Under the pieces are notes generated by a model, which was not told the origin of the DNA, searched no databases, and worked only from the letters and a program-made list of their open reading frames with translations. The position numbers and the translations under genes were made by a program. A stretch of DNA of 64,000 nt from contig OZ005609.1 of NCBI GenBank assembly GCA_963930655.1, forward strand, positions 25,986,501 through 26,050,500, given 5' to 3'. Positions 47,203 through 60,440 of this stretch are shown piece by piece. The stretch is from Myrica gale. Its lineage: Eukaryota; Streptophyta; Magnoliopsida; Fagales; Myricaceae. Position 1 is the stretch's first letter. Each line of letters begins with the position of its first letter.

Positions 47203-49423
47203 ATGGTGCTCGAGGTAATAACCTAGTTTTATTATTGTTTTGTTCGTTTTCCACAAACCCTAATTTGAATCTCAATCCCCCACCTTTGCAGTCCTGTAAT
47301 TTGGAAATTTCATCTTAGATTTCGATTTTTTAAAATGTTAGGGTTTTATTTTTGACATTGAGATATTTAGCTGTCTGGGGTTTTCTCAATAGGCAACAAT
47401 GATCTGCATCGACAACTCCGAGTGGATGCGAAATGGCGATTACTCTCCATCGAGATTTCAAGCTCAAGCTGATGCTGTCAATCTCATTTGTGGAGCTAAA
47501 ACACAGGTTTTTTAGGACTCTTTTTTCTTTCCTCAATTCTTTCTCTGGTTGCTCGAGCATAAGAAAACTCGGAACTTCGAGTCATTGGTTGTCTGCGTTT
47601 TTTGCCTACTTTAAGAAACTCTGGGCGATTCTCGTATATGGCTTTTGGATTAATGTTGCATTCTTGGGCTCATTGGATTTTGCAAAACTTTATACAGTGG
47701 AAGTTGAATCCCGTGTTTGAGGATCTTTCATGCTTTTGTTCTGAGGTGGTCCTGTATACGAGAAATGAAAGGCTTTTGTATTTGCATTTTGGTTGTACTT
47801 AGGGGTATGTGTTTATTTTATGATTCAAAGGTTTAAATGGATGTATGGGTTGTGTGGACAGTCTAATCCGGAGAATACAGTGGGAGTTCTCACGATGGCA
47901 GGGAAAGGGGTTCGTGTTTTGGTCACTCCTACCAGTGATCTTGGCAAGATTCTGGCTTGTATGCATGGTTGGTGTTTTTTTAATCTTTTCGTTTTTGTCT
48001 TTTATTCCTTTTAATCTTTCTATTATTATGTTTTGGACCTGTTCATTGTCCTGTGTAGGAATTTTTGAAACTTGTGACTAACTGGCAATGCTGCCTGCTT
48101 CTCGTTGTTTCAAACATTATTCTCACTAACATGGGACTTTATTTTGATAATATCTATAAAGAATGTATTAGGTGACAAATTTATATCTCAAACGTAGGTC
48201 TAGAAATTGGTGGTGAGATGAATTTGGCTGCTGGCATTCAGGTGGCACAGTTGGCCCTTAAGCATCGCCAGAATAAGAAACAGCAGCAACGGATTATTGT
48301 CTTTGCTGGAAGGTGCTTTCAATTATGACTCTTTAATTTTTTCCTTTGGATTTTTTTTGTAGTTCTTATATATTTCCCGTTTTCAGTCCTATCAAACATG
48401 AAAAGAAGTTGTTGGAGATGATTGGAAGGAAGTTAAAAAAGAACAGTGTAGCACTTGATATTGTTAACTTTGGTGAAGAAGATGATGGAAAGACAGAGAA
48501 GCTGGAAGCACATCTTGCTGCTGTGAACAATAATGACACCAGCCACATTGTCCACGTTCCACCTGGCCCTAATGCTCTTTCTGATGCACTTATCAGGTTC
48601 GTAACCTTGATTTATACGTGTTTTACAGGCTCATAAGTTTCTATTTTAGTAGTGTTCTTTTGATAAATGGTACACATCGTCTTTCTCAGTACTCCCATCT
48701 TCACTGGAGATGGGGAAGGTGGAAGTGGTTTTGCAGCAGCAGCGGCAGCAGCTGCAGCTGGTGGTCTATCTGGTTTTGATTTTGGTGTGGATCCCAACCT
48801 GGACCCTGAATTGGCCCTTGCTCTGAGAGTTTCAATGGAAGAAGAGAGGGCGAGACAAGAAGCAGCTGCTAAAAAGGCTGCGGATGAAGCTTCTAAACAG
48901 GAAAAAGAAGAGGGCCAACCATCTGGCACACAGGATGCGACAATGACTGAGCAGGCTAATGTTGCAACTGCTGAAGCTGAAAATAAGACAACTGATTTAA
49001 CGGTTGGTTTCTGTTTGTGCTTTCAACTTTTCAAGTTTCCTCCCTTCACCAATGCGTGTTGTGCTGAGCACTCTTTCCATGACCTCTTAATGTTCTGGTT
49101 GCCTGCATGTATTGACCATGATAATCAACTTTTCAAGTTTCCTCCCTTCGCCCATGCGTGTTGTGCTGAGCACTCTTTCCGTGACCTCTTAATATTAGGG
49201 TTGCCTGCATGTATTGACCATGAAAACAAACCACTTTCCAAGTAAAATCCCCCAGTAAATGAAACTGTGAAAAAGTGCTTTCGTTGTTGTGGAATAAGAG
49301 TATTTAATTTATTGGGAGCTATTAGAGCGGGATCTATTTTTTGGGGAATATGAGTCAAAGCAATAACAAGAATCTTTCTAGTGTAACGTCTTTCGCATTC
49401 CCATTAGTTCTGTGTTTTTTGGA

Positions 49424-49455
<32 letters not shown>

Positions 49456-52400
49456 ATTGTCTCTATCAATTGGCCACCAATCTGTCATGGATGAACTCCT
49501 TATATTTTCAACAGGATGATGAGAATGCTTTGCCACAGGAGGCCCCTGCTGGCAATAAGACAAAAGATTTAATGGTTGGTGTCTCTTTATGATTATTAAA
49601 TTTTCAGGTTGCCTCCGATAGTGTTGCGTTGAACTCTCTTTTGTTAAAACATATTCCCTTCTCCTTGTTGTTTCTGTGCTTTCTCCAGCCCAAGATCACC
49701 CTTCTTGGGTGTTGGGAAGAGAGGGAATGACTTCTTTTGGGGGCGAGGGGGGCTTGGTTTAGTATGCAATGAAGATAACATGCAGGGGCATCAACCCATG
49801 ACCTCTTAATGTTAGGGTTACTCATGTGTGTTGACTTTGCTCGTATATGTCTATGAGCATGCACCCAAGGAAAGCAAACCACTTATCTAATTGCGTTGCT
49901 GACCAATTATTGCCTATCTGATAGGGAATGTGCATTTTCTTTGTTCTGTAATATTAAAAAGAGTTCTCACCTTGCTGCTTTTCAGTCCCGTGGAAATTTT
50001 CTATTCTTATTAATATAGCTATACCCTCCCATTAGTTTTTTGGGGTGTTTTTTATTGCTTTTATTATCTGCTATCAATTGTCCACCATCCTATCATAGTT
50101 GTACTGATTTTACATTTTCAACAGGATGATGAGAATGCTTTGCTACAGCAGGCCCTTGCAATGTCGATGGATGACCCTGCCTCTAGCCATGAGATGCGAG
50201 ATACGGATATGTCAGATGCAGCTGCTGATGATCCAGAGTTGGCACTAGGTGATCCCTTATTCATGCGCCAAGCTTATTTGTGTGATGCTTGATAATTGGC
50301 TATTAGTTACATAATCAAGAGTAATGAACTCTCTCAGAAACTTTATACAGCTGGCGCATAACAATATCTTGTTGTTGTAACCATCCAATTGTAATTGCTC
50401 AAGACCACAGGAAATTTTCTGTAACAGCATGATGTTGAGTTTCTTTTAGTTTAATTCATGAGGTTTCGTTGTTGCAGCTCTCCAGTTGTCCGTTCAGGAC
50501 AGCTCAAAGGACTCATCAAGCCAGTCAGATATGAGCAAGTTATTGGCTGACCCATCTTTTATGTCTTCCATCCTTTCATCAGTATGTTTGCCACATCTTG
50601 CACCTATTTTGTATTGTTTGTTCGTTTCTTGCTTTGCCCAATGGAGGAAACGAGGCATAAAATGATATCTAATTTGCACTATCGTTGCAATTTATTGTTT
50701 CTGCAGCTTCCTGGTGTTGATCAAAATGACCCAGCCGTTAAAGATTTGCTTGCCTCAATGCAGAGCCAGACTGAGGTGAGTGCATCAAATTTATTGGCAG
50801 GATAACTCATAAATTTAATAGAAGTTGTTCACTAGCAGCAGATGCTGAAGTTTTATCGGCCCAGGATAGATTTTATATTCAGCTTCCCCCCTCAATAGAA
50901 GGTGTATTATGATGTGATGTGCTAGCTTTATTATTCTAGTCGTAGACATTTTCTTTCTTTCTTTTGTTGAGACTTCTGTTGTTCAAAGAAAATGAGTATT
51001 CATTCCATCATCTAGGAATCCAGTAACTGGTGCTTGGTATAGTATAATGATTACAGTGCCTTTTCCTCCATGAGAAATTGGCATTATTAAATGGGCATCA
51101 GGATTTGAGAACCAGTCACAAACCTCTTTACTGTCTTCTGAGTTTATCATTTTCTTATGAACTAGTTTATTGCAAAAGTGAATAGGTAAGAACTAAACTA
51201 AGTATAACAAAAGTGAATTAGTTTAGAAAACAGAAGAAAAGGAAAAAAGGGGGGCTGGAGGCAAGTAAAGGAATTATGAGTTATGACTCATATACGTTAC
51301 TTTGTTTCTCCTTCCCCCACTGAATAAGTTCTTTCACATATTTTCACCAGAATCTCCTTTTGTACAAAATGGTCTCGATTATGTAGCCAGCAATGTATAC
51401 CCACTCAAATGTGGCAGTTTAGAAAAAAAAAATTGAAGACCTATTCATTCTACAAGCACTGGCTTGTCTCCAAATGTCTCTTCTATTACGAGGATCACTG
51501 AATATGAAGCTTGTCTAGCTCCTATTTGTGGTGCACAATTTTGTGGAAAATAGGTGGTGTAAATTTCACAATGGCGGCCTCTTATGTGATTTCTTATAAT
51601 TTGGATAATGGTGGCAGTCAATCAAACATAGATGGATCCCAAATCTGATTCAAATTCTACGGAAAGCCTTGGCCCAGCTATGGGGACCAGTACACAACTT
51701 GAAGGCAGATATACCATTTATTTGGGTCCATATGCAAGAATATGGCTTATTTGTTAGCTTTCATCTTCTTTCACACCATGTCTGTCAGCATAACCCTTCC
51801 TTGTGCTGGCCTTTTTCTTGTCTTTTCAAGAACTACACTAGCATGGCATGCGATCTTCCGAGACTTGATTCATATCCTGTCCTCTGTAAGCAGTCTGTCA
51901 ATTAGATAAAGACTAGGGATATGTTCGGTTTGATTAAAAATGTAGGATTTTATAGAAGTTGTGAATATTTATGTTGAATAATGTTTTATTGGTGTTTGTG
52001 TAAAGTTGAGAGAAAAATGATTTGATGTAATTTTTTAATAAAAAATATTAGAATTATGTGAAAAAGTATGAAAAGAAAAAATTTATGTTGAATAAAAAAG
52101 TATAAAGTTGTTGGAGATTGTGTAAAATGTATTGGTGTTTGTGTTTGAATTCTGAATATGTTCGGTGATAGTTTTGTGAATGTATTTGAATCCTTAAAAA
52201 ATTGTAGGAAACGAACATAACCTAGGTCCTATTTCAGGGCATAGATGAGGTAAGTCATGCGTCTCACTCAAGTCATTTTAGGTAGGTAAGGGTGTTGGTG
52301 CTATATTGTGATAGGTGCATTTGTGGGTTACTGACAATGGTTTATGCTTAATGGAGTTTTCTTTTAGTGTTTTTTTTCCTGGCGATGTAGTGATAAAACT

Positions 52401-52536
52401 CATGTTTTTCGTTGTTTTCCTCTTCATTTCTGAACCAATCATTTGCTACTAAACTGCAAGTTTCTGATTATTTGATCAATGATTTTAGTCCGACCAGAAG
52501 AATGAAGAAAAGGAACCAAAGGAGGAGGAGAAATGA
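47203..52536 (+). CDS. RPN10: 26S proteasome non-ATPase subunit 4, ubiquitin receptor RPN10
   Basis: Eleven exons: 47203-47214, 47393-47506, 47862-47967, 48198-48312, 48387-48596, 48690-49002, 49515-49574, 50125-50248, 50478-50581, 50707-50775, 52489-52536; about 424 residues. The product sits between proteasome lid and base and binds ubiquitin chains. A von Willebrand A domain fills residues 1-190 ([49 protein letters not shown]). Then come an Ala-rich linker, UIM 1 ([19 protein letters not shown]), UIM 2 ([15 protein letters not shown]), UIM 3 ([14 protein letters not shown]) and the C-terminal [19 protein letters not shown] and acidic/basic tail. Exon 7 is an extra 20-codon copy of the start of exon 8. 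Removing it keeps the frame, so two isoforms are possible. Without it the protein is about 404 residues. Confidence 0.95.
49024..49227 (+). repeat. 102-bp tandem repeat in RPN10 intron 6
   Basis: The unit beginning CAACTTTTCAAGTTTCCTCC occurs at 49024 and 49126 and is about 90% identical. A third, degraded copy of parts of the unit (GACCTCTTAATGTTAGGGTT) lies in the next intron near 49800. Confidence 0.9.
49515..50184 (+). repeat. Segmental duplication creating RPN10 exon 7 from exon 8
   Basis: Exons 7 and 8 both begin GATGATGAGAATGCTTTGC after the same acceptor context TTTTCAACAG, exactly 610 bp apart. The upstream intron sequence (TCAATTG-CCACC, GTGTTTTTT) is also duplicated. The donor side of exon 7 (AAGACAAAAGATTTAATG then GTTGGT) copies the end of exon 6 (AAGACAACTGATTTAACG then GTTGGT). 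Exon 7 is therefore a hybrid of both neighbours, made by an unequal exchange. Confidence 0.85.
51916..52221. mobile_element. Tourist-like MITE in RPN10 intron 10
   Basis: Ends GGGATATGTTCGGTTT and AAACGAACATAAC are complementary, with CTA on both sides (51913-51915 and 52222-52224). About 306 bp, AT-rich, no coding capacity. Confidence 0.7.
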
Positions 52537-54014
52537 TGGGTTATTGGGTGTTGTTTTTCCATGCAAAGGTATTTTCTCAGAACTTAGTTGATGAGAAGTT
52601 GTCCGCTTGTTTAGACCTGCATGATTCGAGATCAGCAGCCATCAAACTGTTTGTTAAAGCTTGTCAATCAATCAGCGATTTCTATCTTCTAGCTTTGTTA
52701 GTGACATTGGGGTGTCAATGTTCATCTTGCAGGTCAAAAGCTCTCTACTGTTGCGCTGCGCCTCAAGTGATCATCATGATGCGTGTTGATGGTTTTAGTT
52801 TACCTTGAGAGAGCTTTAGAGGAGCCAGACATTTTTATGACAGAATGTGCAAATGCACTCGTTCAGTGTTCCAATATTATTTTCTTGCTTCAAATTGAGC
52901 CCGTCTCTGTGTTGTTAGTTCATTCTTGCTGATTTTGGACGTGGACAACCATTGGAATGCGAGAACAAGCCATCTTTCTTGTATCGCTTTCTTTCTTATT
53001 GTGCTTCTTTATTTAAACTCCACAAACGGGAGTAGAAATTGTGTAAATCTGCAACACACTTGCCCTCAACATTCAGACGAGCCATAATGGGATACTCGAC
53101 ACTCATGTCGTAACCTTCAAGTCACCCATTGCCATTCCGCGTAAAACCAAAACGAAGAGTTCCAACACTACGTCTACGCTTCCTCTACTTAGTGACCAAT
53201 GTTCATCTCGTAGGTGAAAAGATCAGAAAATAATTTTGTTGGGTGATCTCGGCCAATCGGATTGAATTTATTTAAATAACTGATAATTTTTGGGTCGGTG
53301 CAGTCTTTTAACAACGGCGCAGTCTTTCAAACTACAGGTTAAGGTAAATTCGGATTGTCATGAAGATGGATGGCTCAAATTCGGAGATAAATATCAAATA
53401 TAGTTAAAAAAACGAACAAAAATATCAAATACCGCAAAAAAGGAACACGCATCTCTTGGACAAGATTTGGGACCAACCTCTGCTGCGTGCATTAAACCTG
53501 TCACCAGCTTGTCTCCGATCCGCAGTACCCGTCGTCGTCCGCGCCCACCCAGCGCCGTAAGAGCCCTGCAACAGTTCACGTCCACAATTTGGTTATCTAA
53601 ATAGCTCCCTGTTTGCGCTTCTGGTCCCAAAGTGAAACCCAAGAGTCAAACTACATAAGTGTAGTTGTCTCACACTGTTCTCATCGAAACAATCCTCTTC
53701 ATCCATCCTGTGTTGCTAGAATACACGTGCTGCCAAGCACTTTTTTTAGTATGAACTCAATTCTTCCAATTCTGTGGCTATTAGAATCTTTGAATTCAAA
53801 TGCAATCTTCTCTAATTTGATTCCGAATCTTCAATTCTATGTCAGTCAGTCACACTGTATTAAAAAAATATCGATCTTAATCATCGAATCCTAATCTCAA
53901 ACGGATGACACGTCTTCTGCCATTCAAACAATCTGAAAATCTTCTAGAAAAAACAATTTGCCAAAACTTGAATGTAAGAAAAGACAAATTTCCTCCCTCT
54001 CCAAAGCCCCAGCA
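52537..54014. other. RPN10 trailer and ERD7-like promoter, no separate gene
   Basis: The first few hundred bases are the 3' untranslated part of RPN10. A minus-strand frame at 53394-53642 lacks similarity to anything I know. The leader before 54015 continues the frame upstream without an ATG, so the start codon at 54015 is the first available. Confidence 0.5.
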
Positions 54015-57000
54015 ATGGCTTCCAGAGACCCTGTGCAGAAAACTCCCCTCTACCCGGAGGTTATCCAATCAAACCCTAAAGCTCCACCGTCGTCATCCTC
54101 CTCCAATCTCTACCCTTCCATTGACATGCGAGAACTCGTCGAGAATCTCTTCCCCGATCCCGGCGAGGAACCCCAGAACCCTAGTCCTAATGATCACCAG
54201 AGTTTCCCCTCGGCCCCTCCCGAGGCCACTCAAGAGGTCCTGATCATGATCCCTGGTGCCATTCTTAACCTCATTGATGAGCACTATAGCGTCGAGCTCG
54301 CCTGCGGCGATCTGACCGTAGTACGTCTCCGGCAGGGGGATAGCGTCGTCGCCGTCCTCGCGCAGGTCGGTTATGAGATCCAATGGCCGCTGGCTAAGGA
54401 CGAGGTCGCCGTCAAGCTCGACGACTCTCATTTCTTCTTCTCGTTCCGCGCGCCCAAGGAACACGGGTCCGGGTCCGATTCGAGCGACGAGGAAGAAAAG
54501 GGAGATAGGAATGGCTCGAACGACTTGTTGAATTACGGGTTGACGATTGCGTCCAAAGGGCAAGAGGATCTGGTCAGGGAGCTAGATGGGATCTTCCAGA
54601 ATTACAGTAACTTCTCGGTGCAGAAGGTTTCAGATAATGGGATGTCTAAGAAGGGAGAGGCATTGGACGGATCGGTGGCGAGGGAGATTTCGCCTGCGAA
54701 TTTGAAGTCGGAGAAGAAGAAGAAGGAGCTGATGGAGGAGCGATGCGCCGCGTACTGGACGACTCTGGCGCCGAATGTGGAGGACTACAGTGGGAAGTCC
54801 GCAAGGTTGATAGCAGCGGGGTCCGGGAAGCTGATCAAAGGGATATTATGGTGCGGGGACGTCACTGTGGAGAGGTTGAAGTGGGGGAATGAGGTTATGA
54901 AAAAAAGGGTGAGTCCGGGATCCAAAACGGAGATTGATCCCAAAACCTTAAAGCGGATTAGGAGGTATGCAGAAACACAAACCAAAAACCTTTATCTGTC
55001 CACTGAAAGCAAAATCATATATTTGTACCGATGCTGCTGCGTCGCGTTGGTCTTTTGGTTTCCCTAACGATGGCACCGATATTAGATGACATATATGCAA
55101 ATTGGGAAGCAGCACCTGTAAAAGTACGTATCAATTACTTGAAACGGAAATGGGGGACCTATATGATAACCAGGTGGCATATTTTTAAAAAGTTGGACAA
55201 AATGTATTTCAATCGCTAGAGGTTAATTATTCTTGCGGCGGCAAAGCGTTTGTCCATCTTGACAATTGCAGCTAATACTGTTTTTGCTGGGTAAGTAGCT
55301 GCTAAATCTTCAGCTAAAGCTTAACCTTTTAGGCGTGACTGTTATGCAGGGCTAAGCGGGTGACCAAAATGTCACAGAAAGTTGCAAATGGGGTCCTCTC
55401 TGGGGTTGTTAGAGTCACTGGATTTTTCACAAGCTCAGTAGCAAATTCCAAAGCCGGCAAGAAATTTTTTAGCCTCTTGCCTGGGGAGATTGTTCTTGCA
55501 TCACTGGATGGATTTAGTATGTTGATCGTCTCCAGCTCTTGATCTTATTTGTTAACAAATTGGCAGATATTTCTGAATGGCATTTTAAATTATCCTGCAG
55601 ATTCTAGCTTAGAAGTTCATAACTAGTAGTTGTATAGATTTGTAGAACTGCTCTCCCCACTTTTTTTCTTCCTCACTCTTGCTTCCTCTTTGATACCTCA
55701 ATAGGAGCAAAATGGCACATATGATACGTTCAGGGCTAGGGGAAAAATATGTATAATTAAAAGAGAGAAAGGATAAACTTGAAGAGTCAAGCAAGATGAT
55801 GGCAGTCCATTTATACTTCATTGTATAACAATGGGTTTTGGGTGTTATTTCTCATAGTCATATTCAGGTGAAATGATAGGATGGTAGTGGTTTGGCCTTT
55901 TTCTCGAGTCCTTGAACCCTGGAAGGAAAAAGAATAAAATAAAGGAGTGAAAATTAGAAGATGCAGAAGTCAATTGCACAGGCAACCACGAGACACCCTG
56001 ACATAACCAAAGAAGCAAAAAACGAAAACTGGAAAAACCTAAAACACTAAACTACTTATAATAGACTTTGACAGACTATATAAACAACTATGGCTTGTAG
56101 ATGCATCTCTCTCTAGGACTCCTAAATAATAAACGAAAAAGCTCCTAAAAGACTAGCCTGGAAGCAAAGAAGATCTTTGGGACTCTTGTCAGTTGTCAAA
56201 TGCAGGCAAACAGGGAACCATACAAGAAGAAAACAATATTATGGTGGTTTTCTCACCCTTACCCTTTGCGAAGTATGCAGCCCTAAGCGACAAATATTTA
56301 GCCAGTGACTTTGTTCTTCATTATTGATGTTTTAAAGATGTGATATCACATAAAATTTTTTTTATAGTAATTTGATTGCTGAGTTAAAAACATTCATTTC
56401 ATGTCTCCTTGTTTTCTTGTTTTTGTTTTTGACTTTGCATGGTATTTGTGTTGCTAATATGTTCTAAATAGGCAAAGTATGTGACGCTGTTGAAGTAGCT
56501 GGAAAAAATGTCATGTCAACATCTGCGTCTGTGACAACTGAACTCGTTACCCACAGGTAAAGTTCAGCTGATGTATGAAGGATTGAATTAAGTAGCATGC
56601 ATAAGCTGATCTATGGAGGCATGCGGAATTAGTGATGTTGTACCTTTCGAGTGATTTGATCTTGAAAGGAAAATGATAAGCATTTAAAGTTTGTTTCCTT
56701 GCAATCATGCTGTAGTGTTATTTGCAGTGCGTTACTTCCAGCATTTTCCCAGTTTAACCTATTTTGGCAACTAATAATTGGGCTCTATTCTTATTTTTAA
56801 TAACTTTTCCAAATTCAGACCTAGTGGTTATAGCCCTTTGCAAATTTAGTGATGTTGCAAGACAGCGGTGGGTCATTATGCTGAAGTGTTGACATTCATC
56901 TCTGGATGATGCTTGTCCTGCAGGAATGGGGAAGAAGCAGGTCAGGCAACAAGCGAAGGGCTTGATGCTGCTGGCCATGCTATTGGCACTGCATGGGCTG

Positions 57001-57113
57001 CTTTTAAGATCCGGAAGGCATTCAATCCTAAGAGTGTCCTCAAACCTACTACACTGGCCAAGTCTGCTGCCAAAGCTGCAGCTGCTGAGAAGAAGGCAAA
57101 GAAGAAGTCTTAA
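54015..57113 (+). CDS. Senescence/dehydration-associated protein, ERD7-like
   Basis: Four exons, 54015-54964, 55350-55516, 56472-56556 and 56924-57113, give about 463 residues, close to ERD7. The N-terminal half has LYPSIDMRELVENLFPD, then EVLIMIPGAILNLIDEHYSV and VELACGDLTVVRLRQGDSVV, a domain shared with plant ERD7 and spartin-like proteins. The senescence domain follows: AAYWTTLAPNVEDYSGKSAR, LIAAGSGKLIKGILWCGDV, RAKRVTKMSQKVANGVLSGV and VTGFFTSSVANSKAGKKFF, ending GLDAAGHAIGTAWAAFKIRK and a Lys/Ala-rich tail. ERD7 proteins are induced by drought and cold, bind anionic lipids and are needed for cold tolerance in Arabidopsis. Function here is inferred. An acidic Ser stretch (SGSDSSDEEEKGD) near residue 155 is likely phosphorylated. 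Confidence 0.93.
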
Positions 57114-58732
57114 GTGATTGCTGATAGGAAATTTGTGAAAGTGCAGCAGAGGTTTGCCCAAAATATAGCCTCCTGTTCTTCTTACTTAATGTAATTTGTT
57201 TCTGCTGCTGCTGCTGGTGTATAGAAGTCAATCGGTAGGTGCAGATATTGTTTATTCATATGTTCAAAGAACAACAAAGCCGTGGTTTTGTGTGACATAC
57301 AAAATGCGTGTGCTTATATACAAGCTGGCCACAGGCCGTTTCCAAGAAGTTTTCGACAAACTGGGTTCTCAGAACTTCGAAGTACAATTGATATTTCATG
57401 GAACGAACTTAGTATAATCTAAGAAAATGGAAGCGTGGATGAAAAGGACCCATTTTTCTCTGTTGTAATGGTTCGGCACTCAATAATGGGATTATGAGTT
57501 GGTGATAATGACTTACCCTATGAACGAGGAGTCCTTAGTGGATTGGGATCTTATCTCATAGAATCAGTTTAACGTTATTTTTTCGGGGTGCTTTACATAC
57601 CTTTGTACCAGTGCGTGTAGGTAAGGATGATTGTATTTGTTTGGTAAGCTATGGGATGCCCAAACACAAATTTTGTTTTTCGGAATGCCACTGCTTTTCC
57701 TTCCACCAACATCAAAAGCATTCCATGGGCTTTTAGCAATTTGCTTCGTTCATTCGTTGGCACGCCTGTCATTTCAGATGTTCTTCGAGGGCTCAAATCC
57801 TTCAGCCTTGCGATTATAAGTCCTGTCTAATCTTAATAGTATCTGACGTCCGTACAAGGACAACAAAAAAAATCCTTCGACTAGCCTTCGGATGGTTAAC
57901 GAAGTTCCAACATCGGCAAATTCTGTGAGCATGGGATCCAATGCTATGGACTATCTCCACATCCTGCTGATGGGCCTATTGACCTCTTCCGCTGCCCAAT
58001 ATTCTGGGAAGAGATTGACAGCGGAAAAGATCCTCTTGCAAAAAAAGCTTGTTTGATTGCTTTAATTTCCTACCGTCCTACGGTTCCGGTTGAATTTTGC
58101 TGTTGTAACGAATATAGCCTCTCATGTTATCTTTCCATGTTAATGAAATTGGATACTTGTTCCTAGGAAAAAAAATGGAAATAAAGAAAATGAATTCTCT
58201 TATGAACAGAAATGGTTTTCTGGCTATCTTTGGCTGTAAATTATTCGAGCACCAAGTTGGAGTGGTACATATGTGATGTGTTTCCTTGCTTTAATCTTAC
58301 ACCACGAGCTCTCAATGGCTATGGACCTCTTAAGTCTTAACAAGTGACGAATCAAATGCTCTGTTAGTGTCAACACCAATCAGATGCTAGATTTTCCAAT
58401 CTTCGTTTTTATTCTGTCTGAATCTGATTATCTTCCTCAACATGTACTATTTGCGACCGACTGATAACAGAACACTGTTAAAACCTGTTAGGACCTAAAC
58501 TTTTCTCTACAAAGATATGCTTAAGATTTCAAATCAAATTGTCTGCTTCTCTAATGGAGATGCTTTTGGACTTGGAAGTCTTCATGTTAAAAAGCCACAC
58601 GTGATTCTCAGAATAAGTGATCAAGCGTGTATGTACAAATATAAGTAGGGGAATATATTTTCTCAAACAATCAATGATTTAGCTGGGAAAAGAAGAGGCA
58701 CAACTAAGGAAGAAATTCGCTCTTTATGTAAG
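57114..58732. other. Intergenic, no gene recognised
   Basis: This contains the 3' part of the ERD7-like transcript. A plus-strand frame near 57890-58060 (SMGSNAMDYLHILLMGLLTS) is short and unrecognised. I see no mobile element with defined ends. Confidence 0.4.
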
Positions 58733-58831
58733 AGGGAATGTAACGAACCTACATTAGGTTTAGAGATTTACACTTTAAAAATCGGCTTGTCAAGTGGAGG
58801 TGCTTCTAAGTGTATATGAAGTCATTACATA

Positions 58832-60440
58832 CATGGGCGGAACCAAGCCATGGTGAACCATGGCGGCCGCCATGGTTGGCTCCGTCCAAAATAATTTTTT
58901 ACATGTGTTGTTTTTTTTATAAATAAGTTAGTCTGAGCCCGCCATGGTTGAGCTCTGGGCCCGTCATGTTTTGAGTCTTTGTTTCCATGTTAAGGTAGCA
59001 TTTCCATATACAAATAGTGACTTCTTATATTAGTCATTAATTGCATCACAAATATTTATTTTGGTCAATGTCTAAGAATAAGTCATACTTTTAATTTTTT
59101 TTAAGGCCAATTTTATAATATCATTGATAGAAAAGGTTAATTAAAAAAGATTTCATCACAAACAACCTAACAAATGTCACAAATCTATAAATTTGTTTAA
59201 TTTGTATGAATTTTGTTTTGTTTTGTTTTGTTTAGATAATGAAAAGGTTTTTCACAAAAAAATCACGAAGCGTGGGGTCGTTTAATACTCCTAATGTGGC
59301 TAATAGTTCTGAAATTGATACTAGTTTGAAAAAACCTCGTATTGAGTTTAGTCCAGATGATATTGTTGCTGACTTATGGATACGTAAATCCATTGAAGAA
59401 TATGATGCTAGGATTATTGATCAAGTTCGTAGGGAGTACTTGATCAAAGGTCCTTGTCAACCGCGTAGCCATAATTTTCCCAGGAAGAAATATGAGAGTG
59501 ATATAAGAAATTTTAGGCGGTATGATTCAAAGATTATCCGTGGTTGGAATATAGTGTATCAAAGGAGGCCGCATATTGCTTGTGGTGTTATTTGTTTAGG
59601 CGATCTAGAGGTGCAAGGTCCAGGAGAGATGTGTTTACTTTTGTGGGATTTAACACTTCTGTCGTTCGAGGCGTGGAGGACAAACAATTACTTATTTGCA
59701 TTATTTTTGTGTGGGAGTGTTTTGTCAGGTTATTGATTTAATTGCTCAAGAGATGAATGATCGTTCACATAAGCAAGTACGAAGCTACTTCTTTGCATAA
59801 TATGTCTTGATCCAAGGGACTCATTCTCAACATTTGATTGTGATAGGTTATGTCGTCTTGCTGAGTTTTATATAGAAGATTTCTCAACAACTGAAAAGTT
59901 GTTTCTTAAAGATCAGTTTGACACTTACATTAGAGATGTTAGATTGCATTATGTTTTTTCTGGGCTTCAAGATATTGGAGGTCTTGTTGTGAATATGGTT
60001 GAGACCAAAAACAATATTTTGTATCCACTAGTTTATCAGCTTATTGAGTTGGCGTTGGTCTTACCAGTTGCGACTGCAAACCGTTGAGAGAGTGTTCTCT
60101 GCGATGAAGATTATCAAGACTGATTTGCGTAATAGGATGAGAGATAACTGGATGAATGATTGCATGATAGTGTACATTGAGCGGGAAATTTTTGAAACTA
60201 TAGAGAACGAAGTCGTTTTGCAACATTTTCAGAAGATGCACAAACGCAGGATCCAATTGCCCCCTCTCAGTCGTAGTACATAGTACGATATGTGTATTTC
60301 AATATTTTTATTATTTCTAGTCTTTAATTTTTGATATTGCAATTCTTAGACAATTTTTAGTATTACGTATGAAAAAAAAATTCAGTCATTTCGCTTTAAA
60401 AGTTTGTCATAGTTGGCTTATAATTCTGGTTCCACCACTA
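58832..60440 (+). mobile_element. Decayed hAT transposon of the TTF-zinc-finger type
   Basis: The flanks ATTACATA (58824-58831) and ATTATATA (60441-60448) match at seven of eight positions. The ends GGGCGGAACCA and the complement TGGTGGAACCA face each other. The element carries parts of a transposase gene described separately, and its right end is similar to the 17507-18888 element. It inserted into an existing solo LTR. Confidence 0.85.
59239..60283 (+). pseudogene. hAT-family TTF/ZMYM-like transposase pseudogene, internally deleted
   Basis: The N-terminal part (59239 on) reads MKRFFTKKSRSVGSFNTPN, then DQVRREYLIKGPCQPRSHNF, the hallmark of plant TTF-type zinc-finger transposases. A frameshift near 59540 moves the sequence to another frame (SVSKEAAYCLWCYLFR). 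The central catalytic region is missing. From 59750 the C-terminal part appears in pieces (EFYIEDFSTTEKLFLKDQFD, then ELALVLPVATANR), and after another frameshift near 60085 the hAT dimerisation end (FSAMKIIKTDLRNRM, DCMIVYIEREIF). It cannot make transposase. Confidence 0.88.

Noticed and set aside
48612..48929. Minus-strand frame rich in Ala opposite RPN10
   Set aside because: It is the antisense shadow of the Ala-rich linker in RPN10 exon 6.
54093..54563. 156-codon minus-strand frame
   Set aside because: It is fully antisense to exon 1 of the ERD7-like gene and shows no family resemblance.
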